Assembly (NCBI GenBank): GCA_030770545.1
Contig: CM061091.1
Coordinates: forward strand, 6,331,501-6,395,500
Direction of reading: 5' to 3'
Source: Macropodus opercularis
Lineage: Eukaryota; Chordata; Actinopteri; Anabantiformes; Osphronemidae
DNA: 64,000 bases
Under the pieces are notes generated by a model. It saw only the letters and a program-made list of their open reading frames with translations. It had not been told where the DNA came from and searched no databases. The translations under genes and the position numbers were made by a program. This document shows, in pieces, positions 27,001 to 40,727 of the stretch. Position 1 is the first letter of the stretch; each line of letters begins with the position of its first letter.

Positions 27001-30000
27001 AAAGGACTGCGTGTATATGAGGTAAGTCAAGATACAATCAGCCAGGTTTAGGTGTCCTTCCCGTTTCACCTACCCAAAATGTTTGACAAGACAGAGACTG
27101 TATTTTATTTGACTTTTTTTTTTTACTTTTTTTTTTTTTGAAACAGGAACCTGCGCGTTCTCTATCAAAGCCTATTTTTGTTCAAGCCGTCAATATTCAC
27201 AGCTGATAGAAAGTGCCTCTCAGAAACATCGCTCACACACTTGTTACAAACGAGCTGACGGTAGAGTTGCCAGGGCAACAAGCACCGTGATCCGTGACTG
27301 ACGAACTGCAAGCGCAACCCAAACATCAGGAAGTAGTCGGTGCTTCACATGCGCTCACAGGATATCTGTGGCGCTCCACTAACACGCCTGCAGCTGCTGC
27401 ACATCCGAGTATTCAAATTGCATGTTTGGAGCAAATGGTAATTTCTCAGAGTAAAAACAGTGAGCAACAGTGTGTATTTTTAGCTCTTAGATAATCAGTC
27501 AATCAGAGAAACATTATACAGCTTTACAGCACAGTCCATCTGGAGTTTTGACTGTGCATGGTTTACAAACAGCCTGCACTTTGCTTCAGTGGAGAGTGAA
27601 TCAGATCCCTGTGGACACAGGCAGAAAAAAAACAAACATGCGCACACCAAGTTCATATTATAGGTCGAGCAAGAGTACCTTACATGATTTTTTTTTTTTC
27701 ATTTCCGCTAGCTGGAAGGCATGAAGAATAATAATAAAAAAAATACCCCAGCAGCATTTCCTGCTGACGGCATTACTACTCCCTCTCCTCCCGTCCTCCC
27801 CTCCTCCCTCTCCCTCTCTTTCTCTGTCTGATTATCTCTTCCCCTTCCTCTTTCTGTCTCTCCTCTTCTCTGTCTCTTCTGACATCAGAGAAGCGTTGCA
27901 GCTTCACCAGAAAGCCATGTGATAATGTTCACCCACTGGATCTCACGCCAGTGCCCTCGTCACTCGAAAAATACCCTGTCAACACACAAACCGCGCAGCG
28001 GCGCACATTCCCTGTGATGTGTACACATGCTTTACACCGCCTCTCTTATAGCTCCACGTTGTCATGCCATCCATCTTGTACAGCGCAGAGAAGGTATTAC
28101 AGGAGATCTGGGACAAAACTGCCTTCATTTATTCCCTGGGTTTGGCAGTAATGCCCAGCACACTAGTTAGAACCCCTGCCTTCCACTCTGCATGTCTATC
28201 TTTTACCTCCTCATCTGTCTCCTTGTCTGGCAAACCTGTGTATTGTGTGCGCTACATCCCAACTGCACTGCAACACTAATGGCAGCAGAGGGGCCTTCAT
28301 CTGGCAGGGGAACAGGACTGCATCTACAAAGCTGCCGAGCTCGAGCGCAGGGACACACATGAAACCTCACCAATGCACCCAAAACAAAAAAAAAAAAGGA
28401 AGGAAAGACAGATCTTAAAAAAAAAGCTTACAGCACGACAACAGGGAAGGGTTTGTTGTGCCTTTGTTTGTTTCTCCTCCCTCCTTGTTATGCAGCACCT
28501 TGAATATCAAAATTAATAAGAAAACATGTTTTGCATTACGATGGTCAGTCACCGCAAAAACAAAATAAGTTTGTTGATGATGAGCAGAGACACAGCTCGG
28601 CATCGGCCTGTGCAACGCACAGCAATATGTCACAAGTTCCATTCAAATTTAGACGTGCCGGGCTAAAATGATTGGCTCTTTAATTAATTGCATTATCATC
28701 AGCAAACACAGTGATTTTCTCCCAGCCATGAAAGCTCCTGAGAGAAGACAGATATAATGTTGCCGAAGCCACTCCACTCAGCCACTGCTGCAGCAAATCA
28801 ACAGGCGTGAGGCTGCCACACAGTCACAGTGCCCCCTACTGGTCGATGGTAAAGTAACACCCCGGGAGAGCGTTACCCTTGGCACTTCATCCAGCCACAA
28901 AAAGCCAAGGGGAGGGCTTCTTTTTTTTGCACACAGTCATGGGACACTCAGAGAATGGCATCTTTCAGAATATGAACAGGATTTTCTGCCAAGTGTTTGG
29001 CACTCCATGCTCTGCTCATGCATACTCAATTTCAGGGTTGCATTTAATAGAAAAGAGCTTTACATGATAGTGGGATGTGAATGCGTACCATTTAGATGGA
29101 AAATATTCGGCGTTCCCATGGAAAGCATTTGTAGGCTGCCAGAAGGAGGCTCAGGAATACAGTGAATCCACATCTGCATCACAAAGGTTTAGATGCTTAC
29201 AATACAGATATAGGTATTGAACAAATGTTTTCTACAGCTGTCGGTGATCGACAACACACAACATATTACACGTTAATTGTTAAACCTCTAAACTGGATTT
29301 TGACGCCGTTTTCTGTTCTTAAGCGGAGCAGAAGAGAGAGTGACTCGGCTGACAGGTCGTCTGGAGACAAATGCTGAAGCTGATCCATAGACACTGAATA
29401 ATGGAACAACTGCTAGGACACTATGTGTTAGTAGCTATGGAGAGACTTTACAGGGATATAGAGAAATCCTGTGATTCGCAGCTGGAAGCAACCGCCTGTC
29501 TGAGTGTTTCAAAAGTTTGATAAGGGAACAAGTCTGTTAGGGATTCAGTGTCAGTAAAAGAATAAATTCTCCAGTTAAGTGGAGAAATGTCTTTATGCTC
29601 TGATCTCCAGAGGAAACTGTCAGTGCTCTCGGCTCTTGACTAAACTGTCTAAAATCATAAGCGCAGACTAATGTTAATTCTGATTCAGAATGATTTTTGC
29701 TTTAACCTCCGCCCTCTGGGCTCTGGTGCCAACACGGCGACGGTCCACTGCCTGGAATAGACATGCCAGACACGGCTGTTGTCCTAAAGAGATGCGGTTT
29801 GTTGGGAAGAAAGGACATATGGGTGTACTGGGCAGAGCATATGTCCCCCAGAATCCATGCTCGGGTCTGTCTCTGCAAACATGACAGACCCAGGCCAACA
29901 CCCTCAGGCAAAGAGCCTGCTCCCTGCTTCTTTCATGCAGCTCCTAAGTGTTAAGAGCGTGCAACTGTAACAACAACCTTTGCAGTGAGAATACTAGAAA

Positions 30001-32390
30001 CAGAAAATACTAGAAAAACAAATAGCAGTTACACACATCTGTCATTTCTGTCAGCATTAGTGATCAATATCTGATGTTACTGCAGAGCGATTTCATTCTG
30101 CAGACGCCGTCACTGGTCTAAATATTGCAGCCGAAGGAATATGTTTTAAATGGTCCCTAAAATCCACAAGCTACGCTGATCCTTAATGGCTCAGTTAAAG
30201 ACCAAGCTCTGGAAAGTGTCCAGCCATGAGGGTGTGCTCACGCTGTATCATCCATCTGTTCTCCACTGATGCATAAAGGCATAATATAAACTGCAACCAT
30301 ATGAAGATATATTAGAAAGTTGTAGCTACAGTTTATTGGCTACTGTATATCAACTATTAGTTTAATAGGAACATGTCTTGTGTTTTTAATGTCCTACCAA
30401 GGATGAAGGAAACACTTAAAGCCCACAGTGGATTTCTCCTTCTGGACTGTCAACTTCTGTTCATATGCAAGATGTCTTTCATCGACACTCAAGGAACAAG
30501 GGTTGTAGAAATAAAATTTAACAGCTCAGTGGTTTTGAATTCAAGAGGAGGAAACAAAGAGGTGGAGATGAGATGAAAGTTGGTCTTAATGAGCCACCAG
30601 AGGATCTTTAAGCAGCACAGAAACAGAAATGTCATGTAAACAATATTAATGAATTGTATCTATATTTAAAAATCTAATTGAAAGTGTATGTAATATTCAT
30701 ATTAACAGAGTTGTGTTTAAAGTTTGGACCCCATTATTTATGTCATAAGCCCTGCCAAAACATTAGAACCACCTTGTAATACTGTATGTTACGCTCCTCC
30801 CATGGGACTCAGGAATAACCTGTTTCTACCATCTAACATTAAGTCTTTGAAAAACTCCTCATCACTAAGGTGAAGAGATAATTCTCCTTTTCTTATTGCT
30901 TTGTCACATCTGATGACTACATGGCCTTATCAAGTACTAAAGAAGGTTCCTACTTCCTACTACGTTTTCTTCTCCTGAAATATAATCTTTGGTTTTGATT
31001 TTTTTTTCTCCTTCCACACACTGACTTTTATTCCTGTTGAAGTGGCTTATCAAAAACAACTTTGTGTTCTGCACCAGTTCTTAGAAATGAAAAAATAAAA
31101 AACAACCAAAAAAAGTCTATTCATGCAAATATTAAAACGTATGAATGCATGGACTGAAATTGAAAACTGAAAATATCGTGTGCAGTTGCAGTTATAAAAT
31201 CTCATCAATTGGCAACAGTCAAATATTAAATGAGAGTCTTTCAGTCTCTGAATCTGCTGAAAACAAATTGAAAGAAGGCCTAAAAATAAATGAACTGGGT
31301 CTTTGCACATTGTGCAGCACAATAGCTCTTTAAACTCGAGCTGCTTCCCGACAACAGTACTTATGCCTATGAAACCAACAATGCTACAAGCATCTAACAG
31401 ACGACTCCTTTATTCTCCTTCACCCCTTTTTCTCGACTGAAACAGGAGCGCTGCTTCTCCTCTGCATGTTCGTTCCAGTCAGCAGCTTCACGTGGCCGCC
31501 ATCCAACTTCCCTGCAGTCTGCAGGGGAACAGAAGGTCTCTGCAGTAATCTGTTGCCATTTCCGTTACAACCTAGCAATTAACTTCACCCGGTGACAAAA
31601 CAAAGATTTTTCTCAATGTAATCTAAATAGCAAGTGATTTTCGTTTTGTTAAAAAACACCCACACACGGTTTCCCACAGGGATTCAAATGATATGTAATT
31701 GAAGTTTAATGGGTCTCTGTGGCAATAACAAGGAGCAATGAATATTAATTTTTAAGAAGACAATAGATCTCTGTATGAGTTTAAAATCCTGAGAGATGCT
31801 ACAGTTTGACGTACCAAAGGCTGAAAAAAGGCATCTACTAGCAGCAGCGTGACCTGCTGAGCGCGAGCAGAAGTGCGCGAGTTTATTCAGATTCAGTGTC
31901 ACAGTTCAGCCCAACTCAATGCAAAAACAGATGGCGCACTTAGGAGTAGGGCCGACACAGAGAGACACAGATAAGCTACTGCAGCAGCCTCGCTGTCTCT
32001 CCGAGTCTTTTTTTGAGCACACTGTAATTATTCAGAGAGAGTTAGCTCAGCTCCATGCTGGTGCTGTCAGCATTGCTCTGTTTCATGCTTGTACACTTGA
32101 ACACATTTATGCTGGTTGGTGCCCAGCACAACCAGGGGCAGCCACCCTCAGCCACATGCTGAATGGAGACAGAGACTTAACTTCCTGAGCCTTCAAGGGC
32201 CTAGAGCTGTGGTTTCTAACCAGAGGTAATTGCAATCCAGTGGGGTTCTTGTAAAAAGTCAAGGGGCTACATAAGATTGTAGATTAATTCCACAAAATGG
32301 AAATTTTAACTTGCTTTAAAAGTAAATTCCACGTACTGAGTCAGCTGTAACACGCAAACACATGCTATTTGACTGAAACCGCAGGAAGAA
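24015..32390. other. no gene seen
   Basis: Poly-T near 27112-27140. No coding exon supported. An imperfect repeat aatactagaaacagaaaata lies near 29990-30015. Confidence 0.45.
27780..27880 (+). repeat. CT-rich low-complexity tract
   Basis: About 100 bases of C and T (ccctctcctcccgtcctccc and similar). Confidence 0.75.
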
Positions 32391-32645
32391 GACATCCACT
32401 CGGTCCTTCTAAGGGTCGTGGGGATGCTGGACAGGTCTCCAGTCTGTCACAGGGTCACTTATAGAGACAGACAACTGCTTACACCATTTAGAATCTTTTA
32501 ACCAGATTGTATGTATTTAGACCGTGGAAGGTAAACACACAGACGCAGGAAACACATAAAGGCTCCTGGCCGCCTCTGGAATCAAACCCAGGTCCTTCTC
32601 AGTGTGAGGAAACAGCGCTAACCACTACGTTGAACGCTACAGCAT
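32390..32645 (+). mobile_element. common teleost interspersed repeat remnant
   Basis: Contains in order ggtcgtggggatgctgga, caggtctccagtctgtcaca, tatagagacagacaac, acgcaggaaacac, aatcaaacccaggtcctt and cgctaaccactacg. This series belongs to a very abundant fish repeat. It is diverged and internally shortened. Family name not assigned. Confidence 0.65.
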
Positions 32646-35600
32646 AGCAGTCGAATTAATGAAATACTGCAGATGCTGCATTACATAATTAGTACTACCG
32701 TTATGCATAAATACTGGGTAGTGGCTAAATGATTTTGTGCTCAACGTTTGCCAGTCTAAGAAGCAGCAGTGTGAGTGCACAGTACGTTTAACCTCTACAC
32801 TGTGTTCATGCAAGCAGGAGTAGAAGTGAGCACATTTGGAACGTGACAGGCACAGACCAAAGGGAAGCTTTAGTTCATCTGAGGAAAGTGTCTGACAAAA
32901 AGAGACTGGGAGCCACAGCCTCTGTTCAGTCCAGATTGCAGTGTACTGTATGTTAACTGAGGGCCAGGATCACTTGAATATTTACTGCTGCAGACAGGGT
33001 GCCAAGAAGTTTCAAAGGGCTTTTTTATAAAAAAAAATATATTCCATCCTGTATCCCCAGCACATCCTGACAGGCAGCTTCACCTTACATGCACTGAACT
33101 CAATTAAACTCTGCTGCTGACCCATTTCCCTAGCAATGAGCTCAGTGAAGTATCCGACAAATGCAAGTTCATGCCTGCATGTGCCCAAAGGACTGTGGCT
33201 TCAAGGAACACGCTCAGATCAAAACTCTGAGGTAAGCATAATCACATGCAAATTTATGGTATGCAACTGGCTCAAAGAGACGAGGAGAGACAGACTCTGA
33301 GCGTTAACACACTTGTTTTTCTACAACAGGCTTCACTACAGTGAAAAAATTATAGGCTAATGACTACTTAAATCAAACACTCTGCATGCAGGCTGATTAC
33401 TGAAACAATAACTTCTACCAGTGTAATGTCTCCTTGTAGACTAAAATGCAGACTTCAAACAGAATCTATTAGTAGATGAAGTGATAACAATTTGAAGACA
33501 CTAGTCTATTAAAAGTCCATTTCTTTTCTCATGGGTGTACGGAGTCCAGTTCCAGTGTGGGAGAAAAAGAGCACTGTGCCACTGGGGCATTCCTGCGAGC
33601 ATTATCAGCACTCCTTAACTATTCTAAACTGACATCAGTTGCGGTGCCGGCCGGATCCCAGTGGGCCTTGTTAGCTCCATTTAATGGCAAAATGAGCCAA
33701 CTGCTAAGTCCTGCTCTGGAGTCCGGGCTGCATCATTGTATTACAGTAGGTGGTGAATGTAAAACGATATTTCACTAATTAGCAGAGACACACGTGTTTG
33801 GGAAGGTTAAACATGTCTTTGTTGACAGCCACCTTGTCTTGGCAGTCACATAAAGCCATTCCTAACTAACGCTGGCATGACCTCTGACCCTGATGCATTT
33901 ACTAAATGTTAAAATCATGCTTAATCCCAACACCTTTTTTCGTGAAGGGGTAAAAATATTGATGGTAATCTTTGTAATGACTTCTTTAGAAAGATTAAGG
34001 GAAACTGCGTACATTTTAATTAACATGAGCCTCTGTGGGGATGAGTGTCTCCTAAAGGACAATTCATCTAAATTTCCCAACTCTCATGAATTTTCAATGA
34101 ATCTGTTTGAGCAAAGCGCAATCGCAACACCAAACTGCGTCTACAGTAAGAGCTGCTGGTCCAAGTACGGCTGTCGCAGAGAAAACCCTGCCCACCGCTA
34201 CTTTATCTTTGTGAAGCTACAGCCATGTCGTGCAGATACGTTGCTGTACTGCACCTTTAGGTGAAGTTGCTCAGTCCACCTGGAAAGTTATGACCAGACT
34301 GTGACAGTGATAAATATTTGCTAAAAGCCTGGGCCTGTTTTAACTAATATGTCTGAAGGAGTGCCAAGAAAATGTGAAGTAGAAAGCAAAGATGAATGTG
34401 CTCTAGACGCACTTCTCCATAGGGAAACTATACGGCAGCAAGTCCATATACATCATCCTGGTGATTTACTTCAGAAACTCATTACCCCAACAAGACACTT
34501 TGGCTTCAGTGTCACAGTGTGCACTGTCTAGACCACCATGAGTAACAAGTTTATATATATAGAAGTTTTTAAAACTCTTAGTCTAAATAGCTTTTACCAA
34601 CATGTTATAAGGGACTGACGTTTGGCTGAGGACACAATGAAGATCTAAGGAAGAGAAATCGTTGCTGCCCTTTGAGAAGCTGGCTGACATTTCCTCCATC
34701 TTGCCAATCAGATCAGCACAAATCCTGTCCTGGGGGTGAAGGCTACGGCTCTTTTGTCAGCCCTAGTTTGAAGGATGCAGCACTCCACCAGACACTTAAA
34801 AAGCTTGATCAAGCTTTTTGTCTTCACAAAGTATCAAAGAAAACTTTTCTTCTCAGTTTGCTGCTGCAGCCGTGGTGTCCTGTGAACAAGAGGTCACAAA
34901 CCAAAATAAGTTCAACAGGTGAAACATAGATCTTGGCGAGCTGGAGGATATGGGCCATAATAATAATCCTTTAACATTGCATAAGAGTCTCTATCCTTTT
35001 GTCTTTGAGTGCTACACTATATGTAATTCACATCGTCCTGTAGGCTCAATCTGAATAAGGATGAACACTGTTGGATGTGTTTCGGACAACGTCAGCCGTA
35101 AAAGGAGCATCGACGGCTCTATTTCGAGCCTTCGTGTCTGGTTTCCCGTGTCTGCTGATGCCTGTGGAGAGTCGAGGTGACACAGGCAAACTTGTTGATC
35201 AGAACTCAGCAGGCAGCGCAGAGGTCATCGAGAGCTTCTTTAAATGAGACAGGCTGACCGTTACCCCGGCAACAGGCTATACCACAGAGTAAACATGAGA
35301 TCTCCCGACAAGTGTTACAGATAAAAGGTTTTTTTTTTTTTAGCCGTCTGTCATAGGAGTTGAAAATACTAGTACAAACTATTTAAATGAACCTTAATGA
35401 CAGAATGAAAGGACTGAGATAACTTCACCAAGTAGAGCAGCTCAGTTTATTTATTTCAGTTTATAAGTCACCAACATATTGAATGTTCACTAACAGTTTT
35501 TTGGTGCACAGCGCATTACGATCTGTGCAAGTACTTTGCCTACTCCATTTTGTATCCAGTGTGGTCTTGAAGTGTCGAGATAGTTTCCTGACCACTGTGT

Positions 35601-36868
35601 GTCGTGTGTGTGTGTGTGTGTGTGTGTGTGCATTATGGCAGGGTCATTGAGGAGTAATAGGATTGCTCTGCCCCACTCCCTCTCTCGATACCCTGGCAAA
35701 GACAGGCCTCCTAAATCATCCTCACATCTCTGAGCAAGATGGAGGACCAGGCCGCGTCTCTCCCCGCCCTCCATCCCCTCTGAAGCCATTACTGCCCTCC
35801 CCGCCATGGCACGGCTACTGCTCGCAGCTGTGATTTCCATCAAACCTCCAGGGGGACTGGAATAATATCTACTCAGCATTCTGTAAATATCCACTAGGAG
35901 ACTGTACTGTGGTTCATTGCAGCTGTGCCACAGATACTGTGTACAAGCCCTGCTGCTGATCCTTAACTTCTGCTCCTTGTTCTTGAACTTCTCATCTTAT
36001 GACTCCTTAAAAGGAAGCGACATGTGAGGTGAAGGAGCCTGCTCAGTGGCAATTATTCATTATTCATGTTCCGTGCTCTTGTTACTGTTGAGGGTCATAA
36101 AGAGGCGGGAGCAACTGACGCCTGATGTTGACTCACACGGTACAGTAGCGTCCTTTAGCAAGTCAAACTTATAATGTAGACCAAGAGGATTTGCCTTCTA
36201 ACTTTTTAAAGTTACCTTTTCATTCATTTAAATAGTCCAGTAGTATTAGTCCACTTTAGTAAAACGACTTATCACTATATCTCACAAATCTAAACTGATA
36301 CACTGTTCAAAAAATGATGTGTCATAAAAGCAGAACAGTGTGTTTGTGGTTCCAAACAGAGACTGATGTATAAGAGCACAATCACAGCCCAGAGCACCAA
36401 CCCCAGACCATGAAAACAAATCAGGCTTCTGACAAACAGGATAAAAAAAGAGCCTTATTACTGTGACACTCAGAGCAGTTTGGAAATAATTAAAACCTGC
36501 CACACAAAGAATCAGAAAATATGCTTTAGGCTCATTGAGTTTAATTCAACTACATATTAGAATAAACAGCACTAATAGTTCAGAGGTCATCTAAAAACTG
36601 TTATCTGACTTAAATCTGCTGTGAATAGAGACACCTACAGAGATTCATTGCTAAATTCTGCAGTTTCCAGTTCCAGGGATCGTTTGTTGTGGTCGTCTTT
36701 TTTTCTGGGGCTTGGGGCGGTTCTCTTTTCTCTCTTTACCTTCACCACAACAATAAATAAATAATGGAATTATTACCTTAGATATAAATAAAAAGCCTCT
36801 GATTCATCTGTTCCTTCTCAACGTTGTGAAGCAGGTCTAATCTACAGCTACAGCGACTTGCTTCAGGT
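32645..36868. other. no recognised gene; one GC-richer patch
   Basis: The patch at 35640-35895 is open on the minus strand. Its encoded sequence (AASSSRAMAGRAVMASEG and similar) matches nothing I know and ends in the adjoining GT repeat. The stretch at 33560-34260 is repeat-free and could be regulatory. Confidence 0.4.
35604..35630 (+). repeat. (GT)n microsatellite
   Basis: Thirteen uninterrupted GT units. Confidence 0.95.
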
Positions 36869-37475
36869 TGTTGGTGTGAATATTATGGAGTATTTCTACT
36901 GGTTTTTTTCTTCTTAAAGGTCTCTGGGTGGCTGTGAGCTCTGAGCCCTCTGAGCGAAATGAGCTGCAGACACCATCTGTAAATGAAACGTGCTGCTGTG
37001 ACAGATCAGCTGACTGGGAAATGCTGACGCTTTGATGACATTAAGTATTGTGTCAGTCACTGTCTCTTTATCCAGCTCAGCTCAGCGCAAAGCTACTTTA
37101 AAACTATCAATTAAGCAGATTTAGTCGCTTGTGATACAACAATAATTAGCTCGACAGTGTCAAACTTATCTCATCTATGGCAGATCATTTAAAATTGCGG
37201 GACGGCACCATGAAATCTCAACTGTTTGTCGTTAGTCACTGGGGCTTTACAGACTTATCTGCTGGAGCCAAACAATGATTTTATTCTTCTACAATAGGTT
37301 GAAACTTTAATTTGCAATAATTATATAGTTGCTTTCGTCGTGCGATCTTTTGTCTCTCTCTCCTTTTCTCAGGATTTTACATCTCCAGCTTGGCCCAAGT
37401 CACCATGACAACCAGAAACAGATGGGGTATCAGCCTTCTGCCATTGGATATCACAGATAAACTTGCTGCTCTGCA

Positions 37476-37767
37476 CCTGTGGTGGGAATAAGTCACAGGT
37501 GCCGTGCGGTGCCCATGTTTACATGTATGTTGTTTTGTTTTTTTTTGTTTTTTTAATGTTTTTTTTCATTCGGCACTTTTGCACTTTATGTTTATGTGAG
37601 ATATGTACATTTTTTGTCTTTCTTTTTGTATATAATGTATAACATATTTTTACTCTTCATTTTTTTCCAACTGTTTTTTTTCTCTTGCTGCTGCTGGGTC
37701 ACCAGAATTTCCCCACTGCGGGATTAATAAAGTCTTATCTATCTATCTATCTATCTATCAAAGAGAT
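37476..37767 (+). mobile_element. 5'-truncated LINE-like insertion in the left copy
   Basis: Absent from the matching site of the right copy (after 48642), which gives an empty-site comparison. The insert ends with ttccccactgcgggattaat followed by aaagtcttatc and a TATC repeat (37736-37759). That end is typical of common teleost L2/Rex-type non-LTR elements, and the T-rich body fits their 3'UTR. No coding part is left. Confidence 0.7.
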
Positions 37768-38154
37768 AAGGCAACTTTTACAGTGTTTCACTCCAATACA
37801 CCAAACTTACAAGGACAGACTGCTTAATCTTGTCAGCTCATGTTTTGTCTCTGGGGTTTGCATGTTGAACAAGCAAAATGGAGAAAAAAATGATACGGAC
37901 AAAAAGAAATTCCGTGGTTCGAATAACACTGTAAGTTAGAGATGTGGAGCGGAGAGGTGGGATGACGAACCTGCTGAGACGCACAAGATGCTGCAGTTAG
38001 AGAAGAAAACTTCAGTTTCCAGAGGCAAAACACTGCAGGGCTGAGCAGGCAGAACACTGTCTGCAGCACAGTGAGCGTGGAGAGATTAAAGCAACTCTCT
38101 CTATTTATCAGCAGGTACAAACACTGATGTGTGTGTGCACTGGTGTCAATCTGT

Positions 38155-39161
38155 CAACATGGCTGCCTGCTTCTCCTCCGGCAGTGGTGCTGCAACAGCG
38201 GTGCAGCTGCTAATGGCAGCAGGGAAACAAACATTAATACTCCCTTCCACTCCAACTATCCTTCATTCACTCAGGCGCATTTTTACTTTCTTTCTGTCTT
38301 TCAGTTGTCAAACCTAGTTCAAAATATTAATGACTAAGAAAGCACAGCTGCAAAATGAAATACAGAGAAATATAGAATACTGTATATCTTCTTCTCTATA
38401 ATTCAAGCCCTCACAACAGAAGGGATTTGATTTCCATTTGAAATTTTCCACCGTCTAAAACTCCTCAACCGTCCTTTTCAGAGACATTTCTTGTATGTTC
38501 ACTATGTTCTGCTGAACTGCACATATGACTAATATTGGACAATGATTCCCTCAGCTGCAGTATAAGTGTGTAAAATACCACAAAAATACATAGAAAACCA
38601 TCAGGAAAAAGAAAAAGACCATCGGAAGAATAGAGAATTATGTCAATAAAAAACTACTGTAATCTACTGTAGCAGATTCTCTAAGAACAGATGATAAAAT
38701 GTAGAATTTCTCAACAATGTGCTAATAACGTATGTTGTATTTGTCAGAATGTTGCTGACAAGTGTACTATTTACACAGTAGGACATACAATAGGTCATGT
38801 CCCATGTTTGAAAGCAGGTGCTGGGTTCTACTCTTTTTTACCAGTAAGGTTAAGCAGGGTTCACCTGATGGACTCGCTCTCCTACACGGAAGATACAGGG
38901 ACTGTACAGTAAGTGACAGTAAAACAAATGGAACAATGAACAGGATAAAAGCCATGTGACTGGGCAGAGCTGGCAGAGATGACGGCGTGGGGAGAACGAC
39001 AACTGGAGGGTGATTTAGTGTGGATTTAAAAAGGGGAGATAATTGCCGAGTGAATTTAGCTGGAAGTGAAGGAAGGTGCCAAGGGAGGAACCAATCACAG
39101 GGGAACCGGGGGGCAATGAGTGGTAGAGAGGGAACGAGAGACGGAATGAAACAAAAGGTGA

Positions 39162-39195
<34 letters not shown>

Positions 39196-39415
39196 AGGAG
39201 AGTTAACAAGTGAAAGAGACTGAAGAGCCAGAACACAAGAGAGAGAAAAGAGACAGATCATGACACATTGTTGCTTTTCAATAGCATCGGTGCCCCATTA
39301 AAAATAAAAAATACTGTATTTATAAATACAAAGGCCAAATGAACCGAATGAAACTGAGTTTATCACCTGAGCTCAAAGAGGGAGGTTGAAAGCAAGTTCA
39401 ACTATCTAAGAGCCA
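38155..39415. other. left-copy 3' flank, poorly conserved
   Basis: Only a short match to the right copy (38815-38890 with 49305-49385). Otherwise A-rich sequence and the GA repeat. Confidence 0.4.
39164..39192 (+). repeat. (GA)n microsatellite
   Basis: Pure GA run. It produces the Leu/Ser and Arg/Glu low-complexity frames on the two strands. Confidence 0.95.
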
Positions 39416-39442
39416 TGAGGATGCAGAGCAGAGCCACTTCTC

Positions 39443-39492
39443 TCAGCTGAAGAAGATCTCTCCATCCCGAGGAGGCTCTGGTGCAGTCATGG
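39443..39492 (-). pseudogene. decayed copy of last exon 19
   Basis: Reads PEPPRDGEIFFS-stop at the end, where the original reads PEPPLDGEIFFC-stop, so the terminal Cys is Ser. The 5' part differs by a 2-base length change and the acceptor is poor, so the frame would not match the phase-1 donor of exon 18, which this copy also lacks. Confidence 0.75.
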
Positions 39493-40727
39493 TCTCCAGA
39501 GGGTCTGTTTGCTGGCGCATCGAAAAATGCAGTCTGCATGTGGGTTTAGCTCGGCATTGATCAAACCCTTAGCACAGTGCAGTGAGCTGTCATTGAGACC
39601 CATTAAAGAATTGACAACAGCTGCCTCAGTGAGCAGCTTAATGTGCTGTGTGTAGATCACTACAGGCTGCTCATGTCAGAGACACCGTTTCACATCGAGA
39701 GACTTGTGTTTCTGTGGAAGCACATTCCCCACTAATACCGATCATAAACCCAGGTCCAGGTGAAGTCAGAGGATTCATCAACCACGAATGCATCAGTTTA
39801 ATTATTAATCCACTCTTTCAATTATGCACACACCAAATCCAGGCAGTAGACACTGGCAAAAAAAATGTAACCATGCTAAATCACAGTGCTTTGGCTGAAT
39901 GTGCTTTTCTCCTACAGAAAATGGACGTGTGTAAAATATGTCACAGATCATGAACAGTGTAAGGAATATACTGTACACTGTTAGCATGTAGTGGGGATCT
40001 GAGACACAGCAACAGATTCCAGAACCAATGAAATGAACGCGGCTGGTGCTGAGACCCTGTAGAAACTGCTGCTCACTACAATGAGTGACCTGAGAGAAAT
40101 ACAGAGCAGAGTGACTGTAGCTACATCCACTATGAGACGGAGGAGACGTGAAGATGCAGAAGCAGCATTATGCAAGATGACTTTGACTGTGAAGCTGGAT
40201 TTCTTCGTACGCATGTCCGCTCAGCCATGACAAGCTGGTTTGTCCCTATAGGGCGAACTGGAGACGCAGGGGTAGCAAGAAGGGTTTTGTTTTGTTTCAA
40301 ACGTTACATTAAGATTTTATAATGTTATTAACTCATATTTATATATATAGTCTAATCAGGGTTAAGATTATAAGTACTGTATAACTGTATTCTTCTTGTT
40401 GAATCTTCATTTTGATTGTTTATATGTGAAACTTCTCTGCCATGAGACACTAACCCCTGATAAACAGAACAAATGTTGTAAGACATAACTTGAAAATATA
40501 ACTTCTAAATTACTTGTTTGCTAATTAATACAGCATCAAGAGCTTTTAAAATTAACTTTCAAGTGGACCCGGGTTCAAGTCTCCAATCGCTCCATCCATA
40601 AACATCAACCTTTCTGAAGTACCGTTAAGTGAAACCTGACTCCCTCCTCGTTATCTGAGGGGGCAACCGAGGAGGCTGTTCTCCTGCAGGGATCATTATT
40701 GGTCTGATTTCAAGTGTCCCTGCTCAC

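Noticed and set aside
35490..35894. Minus-strand frame of 134 codons
   Set aside because: Runs into a GT repeat (His-Thr run) and has no recognisable domain. Kept only as a GC-richer patch.
38767..39261. Minus-strand frame of 164 codons
   Set aside because: The longest open frame in the window, but Leu/Ser-rich because it translates a GA microsatellite and purine-rich flanks. No splice or start context.
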